Assembly: GCA_000611775.1 (NCBI GenBank)
Contig: KK106983.1
Coordinates: forward strand, 4,330,808-4,394,807
Origin: Umbilicaria muhlenbergii
Taxonomy: Eukaryota; Ascomycota; Lecanoromycetes; Umbilicariales; Umbilicariaceae
Length of the DNA stretch: 64,000 nt
Direction: 5' to 3'
Part shown: in pieces, positions 44,847 through 56,710 of the stretch
Numbering within the stretch: the first letter of the stretch is position 1
Layout: each line of letters opens with the position of its first letter
The notes under the pieces: generated by a model
Told to the model about the DNA's origin: nothing
The model's database searches: none
What the model saw: the letters and a program-made list of their open reading frames with translations, nothing else
Made by a program: the position numbers and the translations under genes

Positions 44847-47800
44847 TCAATCCAACACCCTCCCCGCAACACTACTCACACTCCGATCCTTCGTCTCCAC
44901 CTTCCTCAACCCCTTCCCCCTCACAATCTCCCCCAACAACGCCCCCACAACCGGCGGCTTTCCTCCCGCCCCCAAACTCGGCATAGGTGGCGGCGGAGGC
45001 GGCGGCGCACCCGGCGCGGCACCCATCCCCGGCATCGGCGGCAGCGGTGGCGGAGGCGGCGGCGCACCCGGCGCGGCACCCATCCCCAGCATCGGCGGAG
45101 GCGGTGGTGGCGGCGCCGGCGGTGGTGCGCCCGCTCCGGTTCCAAAAGCCATCTGGGGCGCAGACGGGGTGGACGGGCTTCCCAAACCGCTGCTGGTTTG
45201 AGTAGGGGATTTGGCCGTATCCATCGCACTGAGCGGCCTCGGTGGCGCCATGGTGCCGAAGAGGATAGAAGCGAGTTGTTTGGCGCTGCTGCCGGTGGGG
45301 CGGCCTTCGTCGGAGGAGGAGGAGGAGGAGCGGTCGTCGTTGGAGTCGACGACGGACCATTCGTCTTCTTCGGGGCGGACGCGGGAGGGGCGGGAGCCGG
45401 TTGGGGTGGAGGAGAGGGGGGGGAGGGGGGATTTCGCCGTGGCGGCAGCGGATTCTTGTTGGGTGAGGCGGTGGAAGGGGTTGGTTGAGATTTCGGTTGC
45501 GGTGGTGGACGAGGAGATGGTGGGTTGGGTTGTTGGTGGGGGGGGACCCGATTCGCTGGATTGGCTGAGTTTTTTGAAGAAGGGGTTTTTGGTTTCGCTG
45601 CTGTAGGTGGAGGATGGGGTTGGGCCTGGTGGGGGACTGCTGACGGTCGATGAGGCCTCGGATACAGGTGCTGGTGGGATCGGAGGTAGGGAAGAGGGCG
45701 CTGGGGGCGCTGGAGCTGGAGGCATCGAGGAGGGCGCTGGAGGAAGTGGTGCTGGCGGAGGTGACATTGCCTCGCCAGTGAGGAACTGACTGTTGGTCGG
45801 TGTGGTTTCTTGGGGAGTGATTTCTTGAGGACCGTCATCGTCAGAAGAATCTTCATCCTCGAGACTTTCGAGTTGCAGCTGCAGCTGTCTTTCTCTCTCT
45901 TTGGCAGCCTCCAGTTCAGCTCTCTGAGCTGCAAGCTTCGCTTCTTTTTCTTTGGCTTCTTTCTCGGCAGCCTGCTTTCTCCGCTTCTCCTCCTGTTTCT
46001 TTACTTTCCCTTGCCTGACCTGCTCCTCTAGAGCCTTGAGCCGGGCTTGAGCGGCTTCACGCTCTCTGGCAAGCTCTTGTTCTTGCCGTTGGGTCTCATC
46101 CCTATTTTAGTGAGTTAGACTATATCCTGGAATGTCAATACCACGGCGAATAACTTACTCCATGCTCCTCGTTTCGACTACTTGAACTGCTTGCTGTTCT
46201 CTGATCGCTTCTTCTCTACCCTCCTGCTCGGCCTTAGCCCTCATGGCTTCCTCTTCAGCTTTTCGCTTCGCCTCGGCCTGTTGGCCCACACTATCCGTCC
46301 TGCCTTTTCGAGCTGGAGGCGGCGGTGGCTTCTTTCCAACAGACTTCGTCCCAGATGGCGGCGAAGACGGCTGTTCATCAGCAAGCCTGCGCCGTCTTTC
46401 TTGCTCCCGTTTAGAATCTTCGGCTTCAGCTTGACGGAGGCGTTCTTCCCTCTCTTTTCTCTCTCTTTCCTGCCGTTGCTGAGCAGATTCCCCCGGCTTC
46501 GTGGGTGGCTTCAAACCAAGAGCTGCTAGCCGTTCTGCCATTCTCTGCTCTGCTTGCTGCTTGATGAATGCGGCTCGTTCTTCCCCAGTCTTATAAGATG
46601 AGTAAGAGGAGGATCCGGTTAATGATGTCGTCGCTGCTGGCCGCGAAGACGTATCGCTGGCCTTCGCAGGGCTATTGTACCTCGTTGGCGTAATATCACG
46701 GGTAGTATCTTTGTGCGAGGCAGCACGAGCATCGCTACCTGATCGACCCCTGCCACTTCTGCAATATGTTAGTCTCGCACGACTCAGGCTTAGATTGAGC
46801 TACTGACTCTTCACGCCGCACTCTTGAGCTGCGGCTGCTTCTCTGCATATCAAAAATGAATTCCTTCACCTCATCTTCGACACCTAAACCATCTTCCCAT
46901 CTCCTTCTCTCATGTTCACTAGCGGAATCCTCGCTACCTTCTTTGAGATTCTCCTCCAAGCGACGAGAAAAGTCTTTGACACCGTCTTCAACATCTCTGA
47001 TCATGCGCTCATTGTTTTCCTTCTCAGTCCTGATCCGCATCTTCTCCTCTTCTAGACGCTTCGGCGCAGCCCCTGAGTCGTCATCAGCAGCGGCACTGGG
47101 TCTCCCTGTCAGAGCCGCCGACCGCTGTTGCATCATAGCTCTTGCACGTGCTTTGAGCCTGTCAGACTCTGTGACAGCGCCACCAGGCCCAGTTCCGACA
47201 ATCGACGAAGCGCTACCCGGGTGAGCCTTGGCGTCCTTTAGTCTGAACAGCTCCAGCTGGGCATCGGCTATGCTTCGTTCTGTTCGCCGTACATGTGATG
47301 CTAGTTCCGGCAGCCGATCCGTCAGTCCTTGAAGCTGGCGTGTGAGAGCTCTACGCTCGGCTCCAGAGTCAACCGTGCGGAAGGATGCGTCAGGGTGGCT
47401 ATCAATATCCTCTTGAATACGTCGAATGCGGCGATACAAATCCTCGGCTTCTCGTCTATCTTTACGGTCAAGAGCGTCATCTTCGTCTGCAGCATTTTCG
47501 TCCTTGAAGTCAATTGCGTCAAGCAATACTTGCTTCTCTCGTATTTTTTTGCGCAATTGCTCGATAGAAAGGTCGTCAGAAGACCTTTCCGAAGAAGACG
47601 AATTTGAGGGTACGGGAGACGGCGTTCGTCCACCTCCACCTACCCGCCGGCGTGCACTTGATTTGTATCCAATGTCTTCATCATTGTTCTTGAAGACTGT
47701 GGCGTCTTTTCGACCAAAAGCCGAGCCATTGGAGTTCGTACGAAACGAGTGGTTCTTCAAGTAGCTTACTCCAGTGTGCTGTGGCTGTAGGAAAGCACCT

Positions 47801-49543
47801 GTATTTTTCCGCGTTTCTGCATCTTGCGAAAGTAAAGACTTCACGGTTCCAATAGAATCCGCAAAATTCCTTGTCGAGGGGGGAACTAGCTCAGGAGGCA
47901 GTCTGTTCGGTACAGGGTAACCGTTCAGTTTCCGGTAAATGAGATGCATGGCGACCGCAAATTCATCCATGTCAAGCCTTCCCTTGTTGCTAGGGTCTGA
48001 GAGCGTCCAGATCTTTTCCAGGTCTGACTTGTCTAAGCCACTTTGGCCCATAACCTCAATCGCTACGTCGCCGCCGATGAAACCTTTGTTGAATCCATCC
48101 CAAGCCTTGAAGAGCTGATCGTATATCTTTTTCTCGTCTTTGGTAACAGCCCATGGAACTGTAGCGCTTCCAGATAGCCCGACAGTTGTAAAGCCCCCTT
48201 CTCGTCCTGGCTGAGGCATCATACGCTGCTGTAGCGCATCGATGTTTGGCAGACCAGAGGCTGGGGCGTTCACAAGTCCCCATTGTCCTGGTCTCCCTGT
48301 AGGTTGGGCATTCAATGGAAGCATCGGAGCACCGGTTTGTGCGGGTGACAGAGTCTCGCCATAGCTTGCGGGCATTGGCGGCATTGGAGGCCGCAAACCT
48401 GTATAGCCGGTAGCTTGTGGATTTTGCTGAAAGCCAGTCGGTTGTGGCTGAAAGCCAGTCTGCTGAGGCGCGAAACCTGTTGATTGCGATTGGAAGCCCG
48501 TAGGCTGTGGGGGTATATACTGAGACGCGAAGCCCGTCGGTTGGGTGGTCATCTGCGTTAGAAGCTGAGTGTTAGAAGTTTGTGGCTGGGGCTGCTGGAT
48601 GCTCGGGGTAGAAATTGATGGAGTATCGAAGTTGGGCGCATTGCTTCGAGGTGGGGCCTGAGGACGGTCATCTGGCACTCCAAAGGATATTATGTCCACC
48701 ATGCTTGAAACCTCGTTTGCAATACGCTCTGGTAACGCTTGTGGCAAGTCTTTTCCAACGAGCTTCAAGTTACAAAGGTACATGGCCAGAGCGAATTCAG
48801 GGAAGAGCAGTTGTCCCGACTTCGTTGTATCCGACAAGACCCTGGAAATTTTAGCTTGACCATGTAACCAGGGACGGACTTCCATTACCATATCTGCATA
48901 AGATCGCTCCCAGGAAGCTTGGATCGCACCAGTAGATCCTTGACTTTATCACCTATAATCAATCAGCTTGAGCCCAATAGGTAAGCACTCAAGATTCCTT
49001 CATACCACTCAAAGCTTGGCCATCGCCCACGGCCGACTTGAAGAGCTGTTCGAATTTGGCTTGATCTTGAGCGGTTAAGAATGACAACCGAATCTTTGGT
49101 ATCTTAGCGCTGGCCGTAGATGGCTTGGGGGCGGAAGGCGGCGCTGAGGGCGTCGACTGGAAGGACTGGGCTATTTGCGAAGATGTCAGTCCCGTTCTCT
49201 GAGGCACCACTTGAGGTTGGCTCGACAGCCCTGTTTGAAAGGCTTGCTGCGGCAGAGGTTGGCTCTGGAAAGGTTGCTGATTTTGTGGTTGGTAGCCGGT
49301 AAACTGGGGTTGTTGCGGAGGAGCTTGTAGGCTTTGTTGCTGTCCAGGACCTGGGTAGCCTGTATATTGTGACTGTAGAGGAGTAGCTCCAAAGCCGGTA
49401 GGCTGTGGCGCAAAGCTGTTTGGTTGCTGCTGGCCTGGCTGCTGGCCTTGCTGCGTGCTCATAAAGGAAGACTGCCCATACTGAGGTAGGCCGGGGCGGC
49501 TGCTATTGCCGCCTCCGAGATAGGAGCTCGAGTTCGAATACAT
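44847..49543 (-). CDS. PAN1: Actin cytoskeleton-regulatory complex protein PAN1
   Basis: Endocytic scaffold and Arp2/3 activator, acting with END3 and SLA1 at actin patches. Five exons (49006-49543, 48889-48952, 46808-48841, 46159-46758 and 44847-46101) give 1496 residues, the expected size. The N-terminus is rich in QPTGF/QxTG repeats. EH domain 1 begins [20 protein letters not shown] and ends with [17 protein letters not shown] domain 2 begins [20 protein letters not shown] and includes the Ca-loop-like [18 protein letters not shown]. Long coiled coils follow (residues ~600-1200), then an acidic patch and polyproline blocks. A C-terminal WH2 motif reads [20 protein letters not shown]. Introns are 47-57 bases. 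Open frames are broken at each intron, but all junctions keep phase. Confidence 0.95.
44994..45107. repeat. Two 57-base tandem units in PAN1 polyproline region
   Basis: 44994-45050 and 45051-45107 are nearly identical 57-base units (19 codons) encoding a polyproline block plus GMGAAPGAP. They extend profilin-type proline runs in frame. Confidence 0.85.
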
Positions 49544-50287
49544 TACGGGTATGTATTGGACCAGACGCGCATAAAGAACAGGTCGAAGTAATGAAGATGA
49601 GGGTGGAAGAGAATCATCGAAGCCTCATGTTAAGGGTGACGACGATGGTGTTGGCGATAAATCAAGCTTCGACAGGGGGGTGGCATTTAGCTTCATCGGA
49701 CCTGTGCCTCAGGAGCATCCGCCAATCTTCCAGGTGGGGAAGGCCTAGATATGCAAAAGAGCAAAGAGAAGATGCTTCGTTTCTCTTTGATCGGAGCCTG
49801 CAGCTTGAAACCATACCTACGCGTATGTCAAGATTCAGAGTGAGCAGGGTTTCATTCCGCCAGCGGCTACATCAGTTTCACTGTTTTGTCTATTTCACGG
49901 TTGCATTCGATCCCTTTCATACATGTAGCTCCACCTCTCAAAGCTGCAATGTGTTGCTGACTATCCGCTGCTTTTGTGTTGTCCATATACTCTGGCTCCC
50001 CCTCTTCATCCAGACCTATCTGCAACCTGCTCAAAAGCCTCAAGAACACTGTCAATTCTGTTCCACTTCTAATTGGCAATTCTGCACCGTCTTTTCCCAC
50101 TCATGAATCGAGACGACAGCACCATGGCGCTTGAACAGGATAACCACTTCCTTTACGGACCGAGTGCAGCAAGTAGCTTTTGCCCCATTTTCGAATTCTT
50201 TACCTGCACATGGTAACAGCCATAGCCTCGTCATTCGTTCCTTTGAACGTATGACCCATAACGCCATAAATTAGCCCATTACTTCGC
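49544..50287. other. Intergenic region PAN1-eIF3m
   Basis: 744 bases upstream of PAN1 (minus) and downstream of eIF3m. A 171-codon plus-strand frame is Cys/Phe-rich and matches nothing; it is not called. Confidence 0.45.
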
Positions 50288-51661
50288 TCAATCCACGCCC
50301 ATGTCTATCTCCCTCTGCCCTCTCCTCACGCCGCCCATCCCCGAGTTTCCATTCAATCTGCCCTCCACCTCCCTCAATTCCCTCTCTTTCTCCCGAATGA
50401 CCTTCTCCCTCTCCGCCCTCACCACAGCTAGCACTCCTTCTAGACTTGACCTCCACGTGTCCAGTCGGCCCTGTACCTCTTGCCATTGTTTCTCCCCAAA
50501 GACCCGGTACGTGCTTCTGTGTATCAAGAACGTCTGGTTCCACTGTGACAATTTCCCTTCGACCAAGCCTGCTCGAATAATATCGATGACCCACATTTCC
50601 ACGTCCTCGTCGGGTATCTGCAGCGCCTTGGCGATGTGCTGGTAAGGTAGTGATCGCGATTGCGTCGAGGCAGCCAATGATGCAAGTGTCAATAGCCGCA
50701 TCTTACGGTACAGGATTGACCTATCCAACCCTTGCTCTTCCACCCAGCCCTCGTGCGTCTCCTTGAAGTCATTGTAGTCGTCCAGCACGTCAGCGTTGAA
50801 GATCTCTAATAGCTCAAAGAACACTGGGTCAGATTTCCGTAACGCTTGTATTGAGTCCAAGGCCGTCAAGTCCTGGAAGTCGAAGTGCGTGGGATGCGAT
50901 AGTGCAGATTTCAGGGCTCGAATGGACAAGGTCCGGGCCTCGTCACTGTCCGCCTCTTCTGTCGGAACCGTACGAAGCGCACGAAGGAGATAGAGGTAAG
51001 ACTGCTCGTCCTCGCCAGCCTCTTCTGCAACGTCCGCAATGCTGAGGTAGAGTTTGCGCTGATCTTCCTCGTCGGTCTCCCATTGCGCGATCCAGGAGTC
51101 TAGGTTCTTGAGCTGGGACTTCAGAGTCTCAAAGGAAGCGCTACCTCGGACAACGCGTAGGATGGCAAGGAAGACATGGTAACGAACATCGTTGTCGGGG
51201 GGAAGTATGTTGAAGATGGTTGTGAGAACTGAAAGCGCTAAACCTGGACCGTTGGATGGAGAAGACGTTATTGGTGCGGAGAGATTTTGACATATCTTGG
51301 GGAGGAATTTGTCGAGGTCTGGCGATTGTCGGACGAGGTGTACAAGTAGATTATATGCAGCAATAAATTCTGAAAAGGATGTGGATTAGCCAGATGCTTT
51401 TCGAATCTGGATTCTAAGGCGCAGAGTTCTGGGCGAGTAATCACCTTTCTCTGGAGCGGCGTTCAGGACTGCGCTTCCAGTGACAATTTTCTTGAGCGCC
51501 TCATTCTTTTGCCCTTGCTCTAGAAGGGGGGTGATCTCTGCTTGTATCCCTGGGCTATCGTCGCTCTGCTTCTTCCTGATCTCGTCGATGTAGTGCGCAA
51601 GTTCATCAGCGAGCTCTTCGAAGGACCCTTCAATGAGTAATGTATTCGTTGGGCCTGGCAT
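50288..51661 (-). CDS. Translation initiation factor eIF3 subunit m
   Basis: PCI-domain subunit of eIF3, the 43S pre-initiation complex scaffold. Exons 51445-51661 and 50288-51369, joined over a 75-base intron (GTGATT...TTTTCAG), give 432 residues. The N-terminus reads MPGPTNTLLIEGSFEELADE. The helical part contains FIAAYNLLVHLVRQSPDLDK, RYHVFLAILRVVR and LYLSIADVAEEAGED. The PCI/winged-helix region reads KMRLLTLASLAAS, SLPYQHIAKALQI and MWVIDIIRAGLVEGKLSQ. The tail is a basic helix ending GQREIDMGVD, with G-rich coding strand. It is in tandem with PAN1 and BRN1, with long spacers. Confidence 0.94.
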
Positions 51662-52130
51662 ATTGGGCGAGTGCCTTGTGTTACTTCTTGAAGCTGTTCC
51701 GGAGCCCTTGCTCTTCTTGCTCTTGCTCTTCTTGCTCTTGCTCTTCTTGCTCTTGCAGCATTATTGTGGGTTGAAATCGCGAAATCGATGCTTGGCGCGC
51801 TAACCTTCGTAGGCGAGTTTCAGTACCGCCATGCTTGCAGGCCGCAGCCTTTCTTCCTCGCCTCTGTTGCTATCTCTGGAGCCATACTCAGATGATCTTT
51901 ACTACAAGAGAATGCTCAATCTTGAGTGCATATACCATTCAACTTTGCAATTTCTACACCGTGACCACGGAGAGGACGTTACAGTTGACAACGTAAGAAA
52001 ATTTGCCATCCGGGCAGTCTAGCTGCCACTGTTGACGCTGAACCTATTCTCGAAAACTCCGGTCCATGCCCACACCCTATCCAGAAGACACCAGAACATA
52101 GGAATATGTACAGTATCCCGTCAACAATGC
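51662..52130. other. Intergenic region with 18-base microsatellite
   Basis: 469 bases. 51707-51757 is a tandem array of cttgctcttcttgctctt units (about three copies) directly upstream of eIF3m, in its promoter or leader. A 63-codon plus frame at 51831 is not supported. Confidence 0.55.
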
Positions 52131-54832
52131 CTAGTCCGCGCCTTCCGTAATCTCAGCCGTAAAGTCCTTCCTTATACTCAGCTCCTCTAAGCCCTCTTCG
52201 TTACTGATTGTTAGCCCCTTTTCGTTCGCCAGATGCAGTAAACAGATGAAACAGTAAGAAGTCGAGATGTCCGCCATGGCTTGTTTAGGGTAGACTTGTT
52301 GCAGGTTGTTCATGATAGTGGTGAACTTGAGCGAGCCGGATTCGTCTTTTGGTAGTGGTGCCGGTGATGGTCTTGAAGGCGTCTGCGGGGGCAAGGTCTA
52401 TGGAAACGTCAGCTTGCAAGTCTACGCTTCAGGAGGCGAAGCCGCGTACCTCGTCAAACCCTATACCTCTCCACATTTCTTCCTTCAGCCTCCTCACATC
52501 CACTTTCTTCGCCACTCTGGCATACTGCACGTACTCAGGTCGTAATCTTCGACTCTGCGTGACAAGTTGCGTGCCAAAGGCGCCTTCTTGGCTTCCATCC
52601 GCTCCTGCCAATACTCCCGCAATCCCTTGGCTCCCAAGTCCAGGATCACCATCTCCTCCCGGCGAGAACGCCTCCCTTGCATCTGCGAACTCGTCATCTT
52701 CGTCATCTGCTGGTCCACCAGGGAAGGCAAATCCGTCATCTTGGAAAAAATTCGCGTCATAGTTGCCTTGCGGAGCGTTGTCATCAGCAGACAGCTGATT
52801 AACGTCGTTCTCTTTTCGAGCCCAGAATGCTTCATCCATTTCGCCCTCTGGTACTTCTTCGTGCTTCAACGTTTTAGTACCTTTGTTGACGCCTGTAGCA
52901 GATCTCCTAGCACCTATACGGGCCTTGGGTTTCAGGAACAGCCGGACTAGTTGCCTCGAATTGAAGTGTTTATCATCGGGCAGCAGATTTCGCGTTTTAG
53001 ACGTCCATTGCGCCTTGGGTAATGAGATTGCCGAGTTCGAACTTGCGGGTGTGTAGATCATTTCCGCCAGAGACGGGTCGAGCGGTGATGAAAACTCGAT
53101 CTCGAAAGGCTCCTTTTCTTTCCGTTTTGTAGGAGCGACCGCAGAGGCCTTGGTTATGTCTTTTATTCTCCGGATTCGCCAGTGTTCAGGACCAGCCCAG
53201 TTTTTCTTCAGTGCATTATCAAAGTAACTCAGGATATCCTCGTGGCGACCTTCAGTCTTATTATGGTTCAAGGACACCACGTACTGGCCGTTTTCGGGAT
53301 TAAAGCCCCCCACACCGGCACCTGCTGCAGCATCATCGCCGTCCAAACCACCCTCTTCATATCCACCGTCGTGGACACGCATCTGAGGCTCGATGGCTGC
53401 ATCTCTGGCCCAGACCTCACCCCCCTCCCCGAAGCCAGTGTCTGCTGGCATGTCGAACGCAGCGAGGACGCCATCGTCGTCGTCAAAGCCGGCCGCGTTG
53501 TCATCGTCCAAGAAAATACCAGACTTGTCATCAATTCCTCCAGCGGGGGGGGTGTCCTTCTCTTGCCGCCAATCTTCTGCCGCTTTTAAGAAAGGGATAT
53601 CCATGGCACCCGCGGGATTTCCTAGATCGAAATTCTTGAGTGATGGGCAGATATATTGGCCGTCGAGTCGGTCAAGGTCGGGGAAGAATCTGGAACCAAG
53701 AGTACCCAAGTCAACTTCAACTTCATCTTCGTCATCCTTGGTATCTTTCTGCGTGGGTTTCTCAGCGTCTTCGGTGGCCTCAATGTCATCCTCGTCCTCA
53801 ATTGCGCCACTTCTTCGTCTTCTGGCATCTCCTTCGGCCGTGGCGTCACCAGCGTCATCACTACTATCAAAAACAATTCTTCCATGGGAATCAATGGCAA
53901 GGTGATTTAATAGCAGCCCTTTCGCCCCGCCTTCATCAAAGTCTGCTGCAACTTTTTTGAAAAGGGGATCGACTGAGAATTCAAGTTCAAACTTCTTCAG
54001 TTGCAGTGGCGCAAATGATGGAGCAAGGGTTGCCTCTGAAGATCGCTGCGCCTGTGACATATCAGCTGCAGCTCCCTTCGGAAAGGATTCTCCAATGGTA
54101 TACCCTTTTCTTTGCCTTCTTCCTGACGCCATCCTCACCCTCTTCCTCCTCTTCGCCGTCCTCACCATCCTCGCCCTCCTCTTCGCCTCGCTTTGTCTTT
54201 TTGTTCCCACTGTCCGCTAGACCGCTCAGTAATTTGCCCGTCTCTGTCGCGACACTGTCCACACGGCTTGTGTATATCTTCACGCAACCATCAAGCGTAC
54301 AGCTAGCCTTCTGAAAATTGACTCCATCCCCCTCCTTCAGCAAGGACATATCATGGAAGTAATCGATGAGTGCAAAATTCCAGGAGTTTGCTGCATTGAT
54401 TTTGTTGTCCGTGGCCATCTTCATCCATTCCTCGAAATTGGCCAGTATTGGTACGCGCTTCATGGGCGTCATTGCGCTGCCCACAACCACAGCCAGACCC
54501 TCATCCACAATGTTGTCTTTGCCCCGCGCATTGGGAGCTCGTGGTGTCTTTGGGCTGTTGCTAGCAGCTCGTTCGTAGTTGTTGAGTTTTCGCATAGGTG
54601 AGGCTGCAGCTTTCAGCTGGTTCATTTGAAGGTCATGTAAGGCTTGTCGCGATTGCAGCCGAACTGCTTTCTCCTGTCGATCATCGTTGAGTGGTATTCT
54701 AGAAGCATGGCTATGGTCAGCAACATGAATGACGCGTATAATTACTGCCAATGCCTACTTTATTGGCGACTGTTTATGCGGAGTCGTGGTGGTAACGTTT
54801 TTTGCGCGCGGCGGATTTGCGACACGAGGCAT
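52131..54832 (-). CDS. BRN1: Condensin complex subunit 2 (Brn1/CAP-H)
   Basis: Kleisin subunit of condensin that bridges the SMC2/SMC4 heads for mitotic chromosome compaction. Exons 54759-54832, 54104-54710, 52450-54051 and 52131-52397 give 849 residues, normal for the family. The N-terminus is MPRVANPPRAKNV, then family motif SRIPLNDDRQEKAVRLQSRQ with ALHDLQMNQLKAA, then FEEWMKMATDNKINAANSWN. A 52-base intron (54052-54103) joins KKAKKR to AQRSSEATLAPSFAPLQLKK; without it two overlapping frames would seem to compete. Middle blocks include FELEFSVDPLFKK and RFFPDLDRLDGQYICPSL. The C-terminal winged helix ends KFTTIMNNLQQVYPKQAM, then SYCFICLLHLANEKGL. It is divergent from the HNH gene (483 bases between starts). 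Confidence 0.95.
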
Positions 54833-55315
54833 GGTGTTGATGCAATCCAAATCCTTGTGATCAATGGTCGTCGAGGATTCACTATCTTCAAAGGCCCCAA
54901 ACGGCTTCAAATCGCGATTGTAAATGACCAAATTGCCGAAATTATCAGAGGTCGTTCCATTGTTTACAGAGCATGTCTACTCTCTGGTGTTCGGGCGGCC
55001 AAAAAGAGCTGGGTCGGCGGCCGCTTTAAGCTGCCAGAACCAGTTACTTGCAAAGAATCAACAGCTTTCACTCTTTGCTACATTAATTACTATGTCAAGT
55101 TATTTCTTTCAAGCTTATGTGCACATTGCTCTGTCTGTGCATTTATGTGTAACTTTTCTGTTGCATGTGTGCCGTGAACTTGCTCATCTCTCTGTTTATC
55201 ATGTAATTACTTAAAATTCATCTTTAATGCTCTATCTGCTCCAATAAGACACAAACTCATTGAAGATCACCTCTGCCTCTAGAGGGTCTGCGGGCACCTC
55301 TGCGTTCAGCAGTCA
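54833..55315. promoter_or_regulatory. Divergent promoter region BRN1/HNH gene
   Basis: 483 bases between divergent start codons. No gene recognised and no defined motif claimed. Confidence 0.45.
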
Positions 55316-56710
55316 ATGTCAACAATCAATTCGCCTTCTCAACCGCGCATACGACTACGACCAGAAGCCGCCAGTCCTGTTACAGGCGCCGCTCCCCAGC
55401 CCTACTCGATCCACTCAAGACATCGCGTCTGCTTCCGCCATCCCCATTATCGCGCCCCAACAAACGTCCTCCTCGACCTACTTGCGCCAGACGGTCCTGA
55501 TGGGGGCTTGGAATATGACTTTGCACATACGGCATGCGCGGTGATAGCAGGCAATCGATGGGATGGGTTCTTCACAAACGAGGTTGATGGAACGCCTTTG
55601 CAATTTGCACATGGCGACATCATGCCAAAAGGCGAATACTACTTCCGAATCGAAGGCTCGACACCGGAGGATCCATATCCCATCATCCCAACATTTCGAG
55701 AGTGGCCATTCCCACATAACGATCTCCCCCCATCATGGGCAGACAGCGTTCAACCACCGTCGCCAACCTCTGGCCGGTCCTATGCGCCTTCCAATCTCAG
55801 CACTGCCATAATTAACCAGAATATAACCTGTCGAATGAGTGATTTTGAGGAAGGCACAGAAGCAGCACACTTATGCCCCCGAAGCGAGCTTGAATGGTCT
55901 CGGCAAAATCGAATGTCTATATACAATACCAGTCCTAGTCTACCCCCCGACAGGATCCTCGATGATACAGCCAATGCCCTCCTTCTTCGACAAGATCTCC
56001 ACACACAATTCGATGCAAACAAATTTGTCTTTGTGCCGAAGAAGAGAGCAGATACGGCGGGGATTACAAGCATTGTGACGCATTTGCTTATGCCGAGTCG
56101 GGAATTGGGGATGCTCCACCACAACGCACGGCTCAAGCCCATTCCCAACGTCCATCCGGGGTTTCTCTTCGCACGGTTTGCATTGGCTATCTTTAGATTC
56201 TCTGAACAATTCTTGACGGAAGGCGTGGATCGAAACATACTGGGTGTGGATGGTGTGCCCAAGATGGTTTCAGGGAATGACTGCAAGAAACTCACCGCTC
56301 GGACTCGGAGTCAAAGCCCAACAAAGAAATCGAAGAGAACGCTACCTGATGACGATGACGGTGGCCTTATGGATACCGAAGTCGGGCAGCGCAACTACAA
56401 GCGACCAAGACATGACCAGTCGTTCAGAAGCTCAGGTACTAAGACCGTCGGAAGTCCACCAGCAGGCACAGATGCAGTGACAGCCTCGGAGGAAGAGCCC
56501 CAAACACCCCAGACGCAGCGAAGTCAAACCGGGGCATTGCGAGAGGAATGGCTCAAGAGTGAGCGACAAAGATCGGATCCTGAGAATACATGGGCGCAGG
56601 AACAGGCGTGGGTGGAGAGCGTGTGGGATGGGAAGACATCAATGGGTCCGCAGGAGGCGAAGAGGTTTCACGAGTTTTACGGGACGGAGAGTCAGGAATG
56701 GATTCTCTGA
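55316..56710 (+). CDS. HNH-endonuclease-domain protein
   Basis: One uninterrupted exon of 464 codons. The middle carries the fungal HNH_2-type nuclease fold: CRMSDFEEGTEAAHLCPRSE (Asn/Cys-His core), then DDTANALLLRQDLHTQFDAN, in which the Asn and the LH..FD pattern complete the motif, followed by KFVFVPKK. Before it is a region of about 170 residues starting CFRHPHYRAP and DGGLEYDFAHTACAV, common to this fungal family. After it comes a helical block (LHHNARLKPIPNVHPGFLFA) and a basic, disordered tail with SPTKKSKR and KRPRHD, possible nuclear signals. Such genes are common and variable in filamentous fungi and their targets are unknown. No transfer signature is seen. Start ATG 55316 is the first in frame. 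Confidence 0.82.
   Translation: MSTINSPSQPRIRLRPEAASPVTGAAPQPYSIHSRHRVCFRHPHYRAPTNVLLDLLAPDGPDGGLEYDFAHTACAVIAGNRWDGFFTNEVDGTPLQFAHGDIMPKGEYYFRIEGSTPEDPYPIIPTFREWPFPHNDLPPSWADSVQPPSPTSGRSYAPSNLSTAIINQNITCRMSDFEEGTEAAHLCPRSELEWSRQNRMSIYNTSPSLPPDRILDDTANALLLRQDLHTQFDANKFVFVPKKRADTAGITSIVTHLLMPSRELGMLHHNARLKPIPNVHPGFLFARFALAIFRFSEQFLTEGVDRNILGVDGVPKMVSGNDCKKLTARTRSQSPTKKSKRTLPDDDDGGLMDTEVGQRNYKRPRHDQSFRSSGTKTVGSPPAGTDAVTASEEEPQTPQTQRSQTGALREEWLKSERQRSDPENTWAQEQAWVESVWDGKTSMGPQEAKRFHEFYGTESQEWIL

Noticed and set aside
49591-50106. 171-codon plus-strand frame upstream of PAN1
   Set aside because: No recognisable domain and unusual residue mix; lies in promoter sequence.
54062-54210. Frameshift in BRN1 where two frames overlap
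   Set aside because: A normal 52-base GT-AG intron (54052-54103) joins the frames in phase.
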